37,918 nt of DNA, taken from Puniceicoccales bacterium. Its GTDB lineage: Bacteria; Verrucomicrobiota; Verrucomicrobiia; Opitutales; JAIRLM01. Numbering within the stretch: position 1 is the first letter of the stretch; every line of letters begins with the position of its first letter. Made by a program: the position numbers and the translations under genes. The DNA is taken from contig JAIRXK010000042.1 in NCBI GenBank assembly GCA_031268315.1, positions 1 through 37,918 on the forward strand, read 5' to 3'. The notes below the pieces were generated by a model. It saw only the letters and a list, made by a program, of their open reading frames with translations, had not been told where the DNA came from and did not search any database. Positions 16,612 to 25,933 of the stretch are shown here, piece by piece.

Positions 16612-18288
16612 GTGAGTACAACGTGCGGTGGTCCGGTTCAGTTCGCTAGCGGCAGAGAGTCAATGGACGGCAATTCGCCGCAGCCGCAAGGGCTCGGCCA
16701 GGGGGAAGCGACTAATCAAAAATCAGCGAATGAAACGTCAACTAACGGAATGCATCCGAGTGAGGCTCTTGCAAATGTGCAGAAGAGCGCGGAAACGACA
16801 AAATCCGACGGTCTGAGCGGATGGACTATCCTGCTGAGTATGTCCGTTGGTGCTGGCGTCGGCGGGGTAATTTTAGCCATTTTGCTATTTGCAGGTGTGA
16901 CAATAGCTACGAATATAATTGCCCTAATTTTAATCGGAGGCGCGCTGGCAGGATTTGCCGTAGGCATGGTAATCGCATGGTGGCTGTCGGACAACAAGGT
17001 GAGCACTGACAGCAAATCCGCACCAAGCACAATAGCGGAAGACAGAAATCAGAGAAAAAATAAGGCGGAAGCGCTAACTAAGAGACAGCAAAAAGTGTTT
17101 GTGACTGACGGCAAGGCCGCATTAAATGCGGTGATTAATTCGCTTCCGGCCCTTGAGAATGAATCCACGATCGACGATCTGCAGGCTGCAGATATCGCCG
17201 CAAAACTAAAAAGTTTTCAGACTAAATTGGAGGGTCTCAGCGATGCAAGTACGCTATTTATCGGTTTACCCAAGATCGTAACCACGGTCAGTAGAGGTGG
17301 CACAAATGCAGATGTTGATGAATTTAAGACAAAGCTGAATGGAATAAATGCAAAATTTGAAGCATTAGAGGTGGCACTAGGGAAAAGTGAAGAAGACATC
17401 AATAAGGCTAAAATCGACCAAGCATATGTTGATCTTCATTCGGAAATTACAAAACTTGAATTTGAATCCGTAAAGGGTGTGTCCAACAAAAATGAACTGC
17501 CAGGAAAATTACTGAAATGCGTCACTTCGGACTCTAAAGATAGCAAAGAGCCGGTGGACTTTTCTGCGTTGATTGGAATTCTTAATGGCGCTCTAGAATT
17601 CGACACAGCACGGGCCGCCTACGCACTGATAGGCGATACGATGGGGCAGTTCGTGTTGTCCATTGCAATGAAAAAAAATGCGGCTGGCGCTGATGGCGCT
17701 TTCGCGGGGCAATTCGCAGAACAAATTCGACGACTTATTGCATTTCGTGAAGAGTGCAGTACCAAAAGCAAAACACAAGGTTTCAACTTACTTGAATTGC
17801 ACAGAGATACTATAAGTGATTCCGGTAATCAGAATATAAGAATGGAATTTGACTTTATTTTTAGCTGTGTGTTTTTAGACGCTAAAGCCTCCGCTGCCAA
17901 TAATGCCCAAGGTGCCGTCCTAAAAGCGAAACTAAAGGAAGTGGTTGATCTCGCAGATCAAAGAATATACGTTGAGATTAAGACTGAAAACGGGAGAAAA
18001 CAGGACGTTGTAACGAAGCAAAAAGCTTACGATGCAGCGAAGCGAAAACACAGCGAACTTGAAGCAAAAGAAAAAGCAAGCAAAAATGTAAAACCGGAAA
18101 AGAATAATGATGAAAAAGTTAAAGTCCTAGATAAAGAACTCGACGATGCGGGAGAGGCCGAAGAAATCGCACGGCTGGAATTGGAAAAAGCTAAAAGGCC
18201 TCAGTCCACAGTGCAGGAAGGCATTAAAAATCATCTGGATGATATGTTTAAAGAAGTTTACAACTTAATGGGAAAGGCAATAGCGTAA
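16612..18288 (+). CDS. Membrane-hairpin, coiled-coil protein, candidate T3SS effector (array member C)
   Basis: This 558-aa protein starts at GTG with GGGAG eight bases upstream, in the same position as the AAGGAG of gene B. The polar N terminus is shorter (about 68 residues, rich in Asn, Gln, Ser and Gly). The hairpin is at about 71-95 and 99-124, ending WWLSDN. The shared domain shows TLFIGLPKIVTTV, AYVDLHSEITKLEFE and ALIGILNGALEFDTARAAYAL. The C-terminal third is Lys/Glu/Ala-rich and probably a coiled coil, ending in an acidic-amphipathic helix with IKNHLDDMFKEVYNLMG, also seen in D. A 91-bp segment (17571-17661) is nearly identical in D (89 of 91 bases), so the two exchanged or duplicated sequence recently. 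Confidence 0.75.
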   Translation: MSTTCGGPVQFASGRESMDGNSPQPQGLGQGEATNQKSANETSTNGMHPSEALANVQKSAETTKSDGLSGWTILLSMSVGAGVGGVILAILLFAGVTIATNIIALILIGGALAGFAVGMVIAWWLSDNKVSTDSKSAPSTIAEDRNQRKNKAEALTKRQQKVFVTDGKAALNAVINSLPALENESTIDDLQAADIAAKLKSFQTKLEGLSDASTLFIGLPKIVTTVSRGGTNADVDEFKTKLNGINAKFEALEVALGKSEEDINKAKIDQAYVDLHSEITKLEFESVKGVSNKNELPGKLLKCVTSDSKDSKEPVDFSALIGILNGALEFDTARAAYALIGDTMGQFVLSIAMKKNAAGADGAFAGQFAEQIRRLIAFREECSTKSKTQGFNLLELHRDTISDSGNQNIRMEFDFIFSCVFLDAKASAANNAQGAVLKAKLKEVVDLADQRIYVEIKTENGRKQDVVTKQKAYDAAKRKHSELEAKEKASKNVKPEKNNDEKVKVLDKELDDAGEAEEIARLELEKAKRPQSTVQEGIKNHLDDMFKEVYNLMGKAIA

Positions 18289-18406
18289 ATGCAAACTTCG
18301 GCGAATGGGACCCTACTTTAGAAAAGGCGAATGCTTCAGATCCTGAAAACAAGGACCCCGGTGGCTCACATTGGCCGCTAATTTACCCCGAGGAGTCAAA
18401 AAATAT

Positions 18407-18434
18407 TTGACAACCATGGAATCCCATGCATAAT
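18407..18434 (+). promoter_or_regulatory. Promoter-like element upstream of gene D
   Basis: TTGACA (18407-18412), a 16-bp spacer, then CATAAT (18429-18434), five of six bases of the -10 consensus. It is intact although the gene it serves is broken. Confidence 0.6.
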
Positions 18435-18467
18435 AGACGACGGCTAACTTAAAAAGGAATTGAAATT

Positions 18468-19962
18468 ATGACAAATTCAGATGTATCGCTAAGCACTTTT
18501 CAAAAAAGTAGTGAAATTCCACAATCGCTCGCGCAACAAAATAGCAAAAGTCCGACTAGTGGGAAGTTATCGGAAAATGTGCAAACTCCGCCTCCGGAGA
18601 AAAAGGAGATTAGTGCGAATCTGCAGACGCAGGAGCAGACGACGACGGCGAAGGAAGATAGAGTTAGTTCGTTGCAGCAGTCCCATGCTTCTAATGAGAC
18701 AAATGAGACTAAACCTAATGGCGCGCCGATTGCGAAGGCGAAGCCGAAGAGTACGGAGAAATCCGGTGGCCTGAACTGGGAGACCATTTTGCTGAGTATG
18801 TTCGTTGGCTCTGTCGTTAGTGCGGTAGTTTTGACTATTTTGCTATTTGCAGGCGAGACATTGACAGCGACTATGATCGTCTTAATTTCAATCGGAGGTG
18901 CGTTGGCAGGGCTTGCCGTGGGCGCATTAATCTTGTGGTGGAAGTCAGACGACAACAACTCGTCGCACCCATCGGAACTAAGCTTTACTCAGCAGAAACA
19001 GCTTGCGACTGAGGGCAAAATCGCATTGGGTGAATTGTTGGCATTGTTTCCGGAGAACACTGATACTGTCACCGGCGACAACCTTACAGCTATCGACGCG
19101 AAACTAAAAAATTTTCAAACGAAGTTGGAGAATCTCGGCAAGGCAAGCCCTCTATTCGCCGATTTGCCCAAGGTAACGCATGGGCTCACTAAAGATTCCA
19201 CAAAAGAAAATATTGATGAATTTAGGGGAAAACTAAAAGAAGTAGATGGAAAATTTGACGAATTAACGGGGGCATTGGCTAGGGCCGAAGCAGTAGATGA
19301 GGTTGAGAAAAGCACTAAACAAAGCGACGTTAACAAAGCATATGTAGATCTTCATTCGAAAATTTTATGTTGATTGGAATTCTTAATGGCGCTCTAGAAT
19401 TCGACGCAGCACGGGCCGCCTACGCACTGATAGGCGATACGATGGGGCAGTTTGTGTTGTCCCTTGGAATCAAAAGAATTGCAAGTGAAGACCAAATCAA
19501 AGCGAATCAATTATCAAAGAAAATTGTCGGATTTGACGAATTGATTAAAAATTACAATATTTCATGCAAAAACGAAGGCTTCAACTTAATTGAATGGCTC
19601 GGAAAACCTGACAATTATAAGAGTATTAATACCAATGATGTCGAAATAGGATTTATGCGCTTGAAGCTTTTAGTTCAGGAAGTGAAAGTTCAAAAAGTAG
19701 AATGAAAATTATTGCTGCCAAAAAAACAATAGAGGATATTATGAAAAGAGCAAATTTAGAAGGTGCAAAGAATGAGAAAAAAGAATTAGACATTGCTAAA
19801 GAAGCCCTAGCAGCCGCGGAAAATGTCATGAAAACTACAAGGAAAGAATTGAAAAAAACTAAAGCTTCAGCCTCGATGGAGAAAAGCATTCAAAATCACC
19901 TGGACGACATAGGTGAGAAATTGGAGGAATTAGGAAAAGTGCTAGATCTCTCAAAAGTGTAG
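18468..19962 (+). pseudogene. Broken membrane-hairpin effector-like gene (array member D)
   Basis: Three consecutive frames cover one gene of this family: 18468-19373 (polar N terminus, hairpin, start of the shared domain), 19367-19705 (rest of the shared domain) and 19702-19962 (C-terminal helix ending like gene C). Compared with gene C, the junction after VDLHSKI has lost 115 bp. This removes about 38 codons and shifts the frame, so translation stops at 19373. A second frame change lies near 19700, where TGA and ATG overlap. The 5' part, including promoter and SPLFADLPKVTHGLT, follows gene B; the part after the deletion follows gene C. The N-terminal 301-aa product could still be made and would contain the full hairpin. 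Confidence 0.8.
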
Positions 19963-20027
19963 GTTGAAAAAAATGAATTTACCCACTCCCTATCTGCCAA
20001 TGGGAAGATTTTTCAATAAAAAATATT

Positions 20028-20055
20028 TTGACAACCATTAAACTCCATGCACAAT
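20028..20055 (+). promoter_or_regulatory. Promoter-like element upstream of gene E
   Basis: TTGACA (20028-20033), a 16-bp spacer, then CACAAT (20050-20055). The first ATG (20063) is only 7 bases past the -10 box, so the transcript would be leaderless or nearly so. Confidence 0.5.
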
Positions 20056-20062
20056 AAACAAG

Positions 20063-22018
20063 ATGGTTATGGGTGGTGCGACGGGCTTTGAAGAAAACTT
20101 GAATATCCAAGTGCCGTTGTCTGAAAAAAATGACCCTCAGGCGAATCCGTCGGCGGCGCCCATTGGTACGGAAAATTTAAAGAATTCGAAAACGTCGCCG
20201 CTGAATGCGAACAATGCAGGAGTGAGTGTGAGCTCATCGCCGAAACATGCGGCGCAGGAATCGCATGCAACGGGAGGAGAGCAGGTCAATAATGCCAATC
20301 AATCGAGTGGCCTAAATTGGAGTTTCATTGCGTGTTGCGCATGCATTGGCCTTTTCGTCGGAGCAGTGATCCTGTTTATTTTAGTAAAGACTGCAATCAT
20401 AGCAGTCACTGCGGTCACACTGGCTGCATTTTTGATCGACGGCACAGCAATGGGACTTGTCGCGGGTGCGGCAATTGCATTTTTGAGAAGAAAAGTAGAT
20501 TCAATCTCTCATCAAGATTTAATCCCCTCTCAAGAAGGCGAAGCCACTGAGGGAATATCCAAAAGCGATAATTGCAAAGTTGAGAAAGATAAATTTGAAG
20601 AAATAAAAGAAAAAATAAAAATAATTCAAAATTGGATAAATGAATCCGACAAAGTGGGCCAATTATTTATTGGTTTCTCCAATGAAAATAAGATCAATGC
20701 GTATAAAATTTATACGCAAATCGATGAATTTAGAGAAAAATTAACAATAATAAGCGATAAAATTAAAGCATTAAATGACAAGTTGGCAGAAGCGAATTCA
20801 GAGATAAACAATTATCAAATCTCTCAAGCATATGCAGATCTTTATAGCGAAGTTACTCAACTTCCGTATGAGCCAATCGAATATAATAAAATAGCAGAAA
20901 TGTGTATTAAAATAAAAAGAAGTGCTTTCACTATGGATGAAAATACTTCTAAAAGTATAAATTTTCCCAATTTAATTAAAATTCTTAACGAAGCTCAGAG
21001 ATTCAATGAGGTAAAAATAGTATATAACATCTTGATAAAAAATGACGACATAGCTAAATGCATGCTATGTGCGGTAGTAAAAATCATAGCTGCAATCGAA
21101 ATTAATGACCAAAACATAAGAAGCATAGGTATCTATTTGCCAGTGATGATTATTTCGCTTTATAAAATGATTGGAAATTATAAAAATAGAAGCACGGAGC
21201 GTAATTTCAACGTGCAAGATTGGCTTGGAAGCTTTTCCGGGGACTTTTATTTCGAAAGTGTAGCTGCCCTATATATCAAACTCATCAATATACAAGAAAA
21301 TTTAAAAAGTTTAGAAAAAATTCAAAGTCTTAGCAAGGAAGAAAGGGAGGAAGTCAGCAGCGGCGTCGCGAACTTATTCAGATTAATGAAAAATCGAGTT
21401 GCCACTAAGAATCGTGAAAATTTTTCCAATGCTGAAAAAACACAATTTGATGCAGTGCATAATGAAGTGATAACTAGAGAAAAAGAACTACTCGTTGCGC
21501 AAGCCGCACTAAATGAAAAACGAAATGAAATATTATCTGCGCACTCCAATGAGATAACTAGGCGGCTGAGCGCTGCCATTGAAGAGCTGAAGAACGCAAG
21601 GAGCGAACTTGAAACATTCAATGCGGAAAATAACTCTACTTTAGATGCCAATGGCGAAGAGCAAAGCAAGATTAGCAATAAAATTGTCGAGGCAGAGAAA
21701 AAAGTAAATGATATCAATGGGGAATTGAATGGAAATGAAGATTTTATGGTTAAGCCTAAAGAAGTGGAGGTAGCTGAACATAACGTCAATGAAGCTAAAA
21801 ATATCTGTGTGCAGTTTATGGCGGATCTTACATTCAGAAAATCGGCCATTGAGCAAAATTTGATTAATATAGCAAATGCAATGAATGGCGTAAATGAATT
21901 GCTAATACGGCACTTAGAGAAGGCAAAAGAGGCAGAACAGGCAAAAGAGGCAGAACAGGCAAAGGCCCCCTTAGTCCCGCAACAGGAGGCGGAGAGTGAA
22001 AAAGGAGGTCCCAATTAG
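20063..22018 (+). CDS. Membrane-hairpin, coiled-coil protein, candidate T3SS effector (array member E)
   Basis: This 651-aa protein has about 83 polar residues, a hairpin at about 86-108 and 112-141 (unusually rich in Cys in the first helix: ACCACIG), and a diverged form of the shared domain. Residues near LFIGFSNENKINAYKI, then QAYADLYSEVTQLPYEP, then FPNLIKILNEAQRFNEVKIV line up with C. From about 455 to the end the sequence is a long Glu/Lys/Ala/Asn-rich probable coiled coil. It ends in a duplicated KEAEQA unit and a Pro-Gln tail. The start could be 20063 or the in-frame ATG at 20069; neither has a ribosome binding site. The gene is distinctly A+T-rich in its middle. Confidence 0.72.
   Translation: MVMGGATGFEENLNIQVPLSEKNDPQANPSAAPIGTENLKNSKTSPLNANNAGVSVSSSPKHAAQESHATGGEQVNNANQSSGLNWSFIACCACIGLFVGAVILFILVKTAIIAVTAVTLAAFLIDGTAMGLVAGAAIAFLRRKVDSISHQDLIPSQEGEATEGISKSDNCKVEKDKFEEIKEKIKIIQNWINESDKVGQLFIGFSNENKINAYKIYTQIDEFREKLTIISDKIKALNDKLAEANSEINNYQISQAYADLYSEVTQLPYEPIEYNKIAEMCIKIKRSAFTMDENTSKSINFPNLIKILNEAQRFNEVKIVYNILIKNDDIAKCMLCAVVKIIAAIEINDQNIRSIGIYLPVMIISLYKMIGNYKNRSTERNFNVQDWLGSFSGDFYFESVAALYIKLINIQENLKSLEKIQSLSKEEREEVSSGVANLFRLMKNRVATKNRENFSNAEKTQFDAVHNEVITREKELLVAQAALNEKRNEILSAHSNEITRRLSAAIEELKNARSELETFNAENNSTLDANGEEQSKISNKIVEAEKKVNDINGELNGNEDFMVKPKEVEVAEHNVNEAKNICVQFMADLTFRKSAIEQNLINIANAMNGVNELLIRHLEKAKEAEQAKEAEQAKAPLVPQQEAESEKGGPN
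21924..21959 (+). repeat. 18-bp tandem repeat in gene E
   Basis: Two exact adjacent copies of CAAAAGAGGCAGAACAGG encode a repeated AKEAEQ-type unit at the end of the coiled coil. A slippage-prone site that could vary in copy number between strains. Confidence 0.85.
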
Positions 22019-22178
22019 TGCAAATTGCAAACATGTGGCCTATTTCCGGGAGCCTTTACGGGCATGGGCATTGCTTCCATAGTAGGGGCAATCGGCCGAA
22101 AAGAAAGACTCCTAAGTGGCTAAACCAGAGCAAAATTAGCGACAATTGCATAGAGCAAATTATTTTCCATTTTAGCCA

Positions 22179-22206
22179 TTGACATTTTAAAACTTTTTAC
22201 TAGTCT
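22179..22206 (+). promoter_or_regulatory. Promoter-like element upstream of gene F
   Basis: TTGACA (22179-22184), a 16-bp A/T-rich spacer, then TAGTCT (22201-22206), a weak -10. CGGAGA precedes the gene F start. Confidence 0.4.
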
Positions 22207-22237
22207 GTAGATGTTTAGCCAGAATCGGAGATAGACT

Positions 22238-23986
22238 ATGCCAGATACCATGGTGCCAGATAATAGACATTCCGATGTTTCGCAGCCGCACCAAGCCAGC
22301 GGCCAGGGAGAAGAAAGTAATCAGCCGACGTCGATTAAAGTAGTTGATGATGCGCCGAATGTAGATGTGGATGTGGAAGGGCTGTCCAATGCGTCTGGAG
22401 GTACCCCTACTGCTCCCGTCGGATGGTCTCGGGCCCTTCTATGCGTATCCATAGGGGCCGCCGTCGGCGGACTGGCTATTGCTTTCTTGCTTGCATTGCA
22501 TGTTGCGCAATTCAGCCTATGGATGATTGCCCTGATTCCCATCTGTGCAGCAATCGGCTTTGCCATCGGCGCACTGACCAAGGGCTCCATGAGCGAGAAA
22601 ATCATTGAAGAAGAAGGGGATGAAAATGTCCACGGGGACACTATTGAAGGGGGGTTGCCTCTAGAGGATAGAGATGTTTCCGGTGTCATCGCCGGTATTC
22701 AGGATTCAAAATTTGTGAAAAATAAAGAAATAAAAAATATTTCCAATACCTTGAAGGCGGCAAATGAAAAATTGAGTGCCATAATTAACAGGATGGAAAA
22801 CATCACCTCCCATGAATCCTATGAGGAAGATATTAATGCGCAATTGGGCGAATTTTTTCAGCAGGTCCGTGGGCTCAAAGGCAACGATTTCTTATTTGCT
22901 GATCCGATAAAAAGCGCTTCGAAATTTTTTGATGGCAAAAGCGCGGAATCCATTGGTTGTTTTATGCAGGTGCTGAAAGGTGCGCAGCTTTCATTGAAGA
23001 AATTAACCGATGCACTCCATGAAACATTACCAATCGATGCAGCGCAAATTACGGAAAAATTTAAAGATTTTCGCGAAAAGTGCATAGACATTTTTTTCCA
23101 TAGAGGGGATGACCCGGGAAAAGAAATAGTTTCCAATGATCTCTTAAATTTTTTTGTGATTGTTGGAAAAAGCGAAGGCAGGCAAGACATGTTTCCTGGC
23201 CTAATTACCCGCCTGGGGAATTTTGCATCATTGGAAATGATAAAGACTCTGTACGAGGCTCTGGCAAATCTTTGCGATAGCAATGCAATGGAAGCGGCCA
23301 AGGATTTAATCTATTTGACCATTCAATGCGAAATTGGAAAATTGAAAGTCAGCGGTGTGAATTCATCTGACGAAAGAAATGCGATACTTGCGAGTATATC
23401 TGATCAAGTCGAATTGATTATCAAAATAGTCACAGAATATGGCAAGGCCAGCGTATCAGTGCCTCCAGAAGCAGAGGAGGCGTCCACCGATACCGTGGCC
23501 ACGACATTTGATAAAGATCAATATTTTAATTTTAAGGGAAAATCAAAAGATAACAAAAATGAAAAAGATTTAATCGAGAGATTTAGATTATTTCTACGTG
23601 CTCGCGAAATGAAAGATAAAATTAGTGACGTAAACATAAGCGCATTAATTGTTTCAACACTCGATAATAGGTTTCAACCAAATTACATTGACGAAAATTC
23701 TATTTTACGTGAGCAGCAAGTTCATTGCGCAAAAGAGGTATTGGATCGCAAAAATGGATACCTGGAGAAAGCCTCCAATGATTCGGTGCGCGACGAGAGC
23801 AAATTGGCAGTAATAAAGGATCAAGTCTTAGAATTAGAAAGTGCATACAAAAGTGCCTATGAAAAAGCGGCACTAGGTCAAAAAATTCAATCTCTTACTT
23901 CGAACTGCAATAAATTTGAAATCACATTGTTGCAACTAGACGTGTTGATTAGCAAGGAAATGGAAAAAGCCCTGCGGAGTGAATGA
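22238..23986 (+). CDS. Membrane-hairpin protein, candidate T3SS effector (array member F)
   Basis: This 582-aa protein has a polar N terminus of about 62 residues, a hairpin at about 64-88 and 92-114 (with WMIALIPICAAIGFAIGAL, close to the second helix of A), then a largely helical body. Its first half after the hairpin is acidic, including EDRDVSGV. Residues 390-420 contain a Pro/Glu/Thr-rich linker, and a helical C terminus follows with LDRKNGYLEKASND. The hairpin matches A better than B to E, so two subgroups seem to exist. A GGAGAT site precedes the ATG. No catalytic motif was found. Confidence 0.72.
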   Translation: MPDTMVPDNRHSDVSQPHQASGQGEESNQPTSIKVVDDAPNVDVDVEGLSNASGGTPTAPVGWSRALLCVSIGAAVGGLAIAFLLALHVAQFSLWMIALIPICAAIGFAIGALTKGSMSEKIIEEEGDENVHGDTIEGGLPLEDRDVSGVIAGIQDSKFVKNKEIKNISNTLKAANEKLSAIINRMENITSHESYEEDINAQLGEFFQQVRGLKGNDFLFADPIKSASKFFDGKSAESIGCFMQVLKGAQLSLKKLTDALHETLPIDAAQITEKFKDFREKCIDIFFHRGDDPGKEIVSNDLLNFFVIVGKSEGRQDMFPGLITRLGNFASLEMIKTLYEALANLCDSNAMEAAKDLIYLTIQCEIGKLKVSGVNSSDERNAILASISDQVELIIKIVTEYGKASVSVPPEAEEASTDTVATTFDKDQYFNFKGKSKDNKNEKDLIERFRLFLRAREMKDKISDVNISALIVSTLDNRFQPNYIDENSILREQQVHCAKEVLDRKNGYLEKASNDSVRDESKLAVIKDQVLELESAYKSAYEKAALGQKIQSLTSNCNKFEITLLQLDVLISKEMEKALRSE

Positions 23987-24051
23987 AAGTTTGACTTCAG
24001 CGACAGCTGAAAGGTTCATTGGAAATGAAAATTCACCGATGCCATGCTGTA

Positions 24052-24093
24052 AATTTTTGCTTTTCAAAAGGATCCGCATACAATGTTTGCTTT
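24052..24093 (+). mobile_element. Remnant of an IS982-like transposase gene
   Basis: The 42 bases encode NFCFSKGSAYNVCF and match NFCYSNGSAHDICF of the transposase at the right edge of the window (37696-37737). That is 33 of 42 bases and 9 of 14 residues in the same phase. The frame hits a stop at 24094, so this is a decayed fragment between genes F and G. Confidence 0.7.
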
Positions 24094-24170
24094 TAGAGGT
24101 ACCGCCAATTAATCTTGGGTTTTGAATTATGCGATCGGAGTAATGAGCCGTTCTTTTTACACGGCAGTCC

Positions 24171-24198
24171 TTGACACTTCAAAAATTTCCACTATAAT
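24171..24198 (+). promoter_or_regulatory. Strong consensus promoter upstream of gene G
   Basis: A perfect TTGACA (24171-24176) and a perfect TATAAT (24193-24198) are separated by 16 bp. The predicted transcription start near 24205 gives a leader of about 25 bases before the gene G ATG. It is the best match to the sigma-70-type consensus in the window. Confidence 0.8.
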
Positions 24199-24230
24199 AA
24201 AATATGTACAGCTATGATAGGGGGTGCAAA

Positions 24231-25847
24231 ATGAGTGATGAAATAGCGACAGCTAACCAAAATTCAGCGGCGGAACCAAATTTGCAGAAAATTGAAAATT
24301 CAAAGCAAAAAACAAATTCCGAACACATTCAAAGGGTGAAAACGGAGCAGAATGCATTGCTTTTGCAGAAATCCCCACTGATCCATATCAATTGGGCTTA
24401 CGCTGGGACATTTGCAGTTATCGGAGCAGCCATCACCATTGCGGTGGTTATAGGACTATTGCACACTGTGTCAGTTTCAGTGGCCGTGTGGGCAATCATT
24501 GCCGCAAGTATCACCGGAGCATTGATGGGCGCCGGCATCAGCGCATTGGCCATGATAATCGTTGGAACAACCAACGTTTCACCGCCGCCATTTATGGAGT
24601 CCGTGGAAGAAAGTGCCAGCATAGTCATCATTGCCTTAGAAAAAACACTGGTTGCATTTAACGAAATACACGGAGAGGAGCAAGCGAATGATCCTAAAAT
24701 TCTGTCAATAAATGACAATTTACGGAAGTGTTCCAAAGAATTTAGCAAATTTATGAATAGCTCCATCGTATTTCGCGGTTTGCCAATTCTAAAATTAAGA
24801 TTAATCGCACCAATTTCGATGGAAAACATTCATGATCTCAAGCAAAAATTAACCGCAGCAAAAAATGCACTTGGAAAAATTGCCAATCTTTCTAGAGAAA
24901 ATTCGAATGTGGAAGTATATCAATCCGCCTATGCTGCAATCATAGACCTTATGCCGAATGACGTTAAGGCAAATGATCAGCAAAAGATAAAAGCCTTCAA
25001 TATCTTGATTAATGCTGCCGTAGTCCCAGAAGACCTTGTCCAAAAATCGTCGAAGCGTACCCGTGAAAAGATGAATATTATTTATGAGCTGATATACTGC
25101 TTGAATTCTACAAATAATAGCGATGCTATGATGGCGCTGATTTTAACCAAAAAATTTCTTCCAGCCGTGAACGTATTTGTAAAAAATGCGCTATGCCATG
25201 TCATTAAAAAACATATCGCCAACGCGGCAAATCCTGACAATTGGCCGAAGGTCATCGACGGCATAGCAAATGATGCCATGACCCTCATTACAATCGTCAG
25301 TGACTATAGCGAAAATGTCATTGAAAAGAAAGGCGATGAAAATATTTGGCGAGGTCAAGCTATAGACAAATATTCCGATAATGCTCAGATATTTCATTTA
25401 GTCATTGAATATGTTAGATTTTGCGATGGCATTAGGAGAATTAAGAAAATGGAAGAAGAAGCGGATGATACCACGGCCAAAGAACTTAAAAAATCCATCT
25501 ACAATGCAATTTCACAAATACGATATCCAATTAAATTCGACTCACCATATCCAACTTTTGATGACATAAGCAAATTAATGCAATTGGAAAAAGAGTATAT
25601 TGCAGCCAAAAAAAATGCGAAAAATAGCACCGTCGAAGGTTTAAAAATGAAAGCGAAGGATGCAAAAAATGCGTTTTTTGCCGAAAGAAAAAGACTTTCT
25701 AGTGAGATGAAAAAGCGTAAAATTGCGGCACTTTCACAGAGTCTCGATGCACATCAAAAAACTTTGAAAAGAGAGATGGATAAGCAAATGGAACGCCTCG
25801 TCAAGCAGGAAAAAGATCCACTTTCGCCACCCTTAGATTCAGCGTAA
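24231..25847 (+). CDS. Membrane-hairpin protein, candidate T3SS effector (array member G)
   Basis: The start at 24231 is chosen because AGGGGGT lies just upstream and the in-frame ATG at 24204 falls at the predicted transcription start. The product is 538 aa. After about 50 polar residues comes the hairpin (about 53-80 and 83-111), then a helical body. There, VFRGLPILKLRL, LKQKLTAAKNALGKI and YQSAYAAIIDLMP correspond in order to the shared domain of B to E. The C-terminal 100 residues are Lys-rich and helical (KMKAKDAKNAFFAERKRL), ending KDPLSPPLDSA. Fewer Gln-rich repeats and a shorter N terminus than B set it apart. Confidence 0.73.
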   Translation: MSDEIATANQNSAAEPNLQKIENSKQKTNSEHIQRVKTEQNALLLQKSPLIHINWAYAGTFAVIGAAITIAVVIGLLHTVSVSVAVWAIIAASITGALMGAGISALAMIIVGTTNVSPPPFMESVEESASIVIIALEKTLVAFNEIHGEEQANDPKILSINDNLRKCSKEFSKFMNSSIVFRGLPILKLRLIAPISMENIHDLKQKLTAAKNALGKIANLSRENSNVEVYQSAYAAIIDLMPNDVKANDQQKIKAFNILINAAVVPEDLVQKSSKRTREKMNIIYELIYCLNSTNNSDAMMALILTKKFLPAVNVFVKNALCHVIKKHIANAANPDNWPKVIDGIANDAMTLITIVSDYSENVIEKKGDENIWRGQAIDKYSDNAQIFHLVIEYVRFCDGIRRIKKMEEEADDTTAKELKKSIYNAISQIRYPIKFDSPYPTFDDISKLMQLEKEYIAAKKNAKNSTVEGLKMKAKDAKNAFFAERKRLSSEMKKRKIAALSQSLDAHQKTLKREMDKQMERLVKQEKDPLSPPLDSA

Positions 25848-25895
25848 ATTCAGATCCTCGACGTCAATTAAATAAATTTTGACCCGTTTCAGTGC

Positions 25896-25923
25896 TTGAC
25901 ATTTTATTAATTTTCACCAAACT
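25896..25923 (+). promoter_or_regulatory. Promoter-like element upstream of gene H
   Basis: TTGACA (25896-25901), a 16-bp A/T-rich spacer, then CAAACT (25918-25923), a weak -10. The ATG at 25934 is 10 bases beyond. Confidence 0.4.
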
Positions 25924-25933
25924 GCAGGTCACA

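Noticed and set aside
23995-24013. TTCAGC/GCTGAA hairpin after gene F as a terminator
   Set aside because: The stem is only six base pairs and no T-run follows, so it does not meet the usual pattern.
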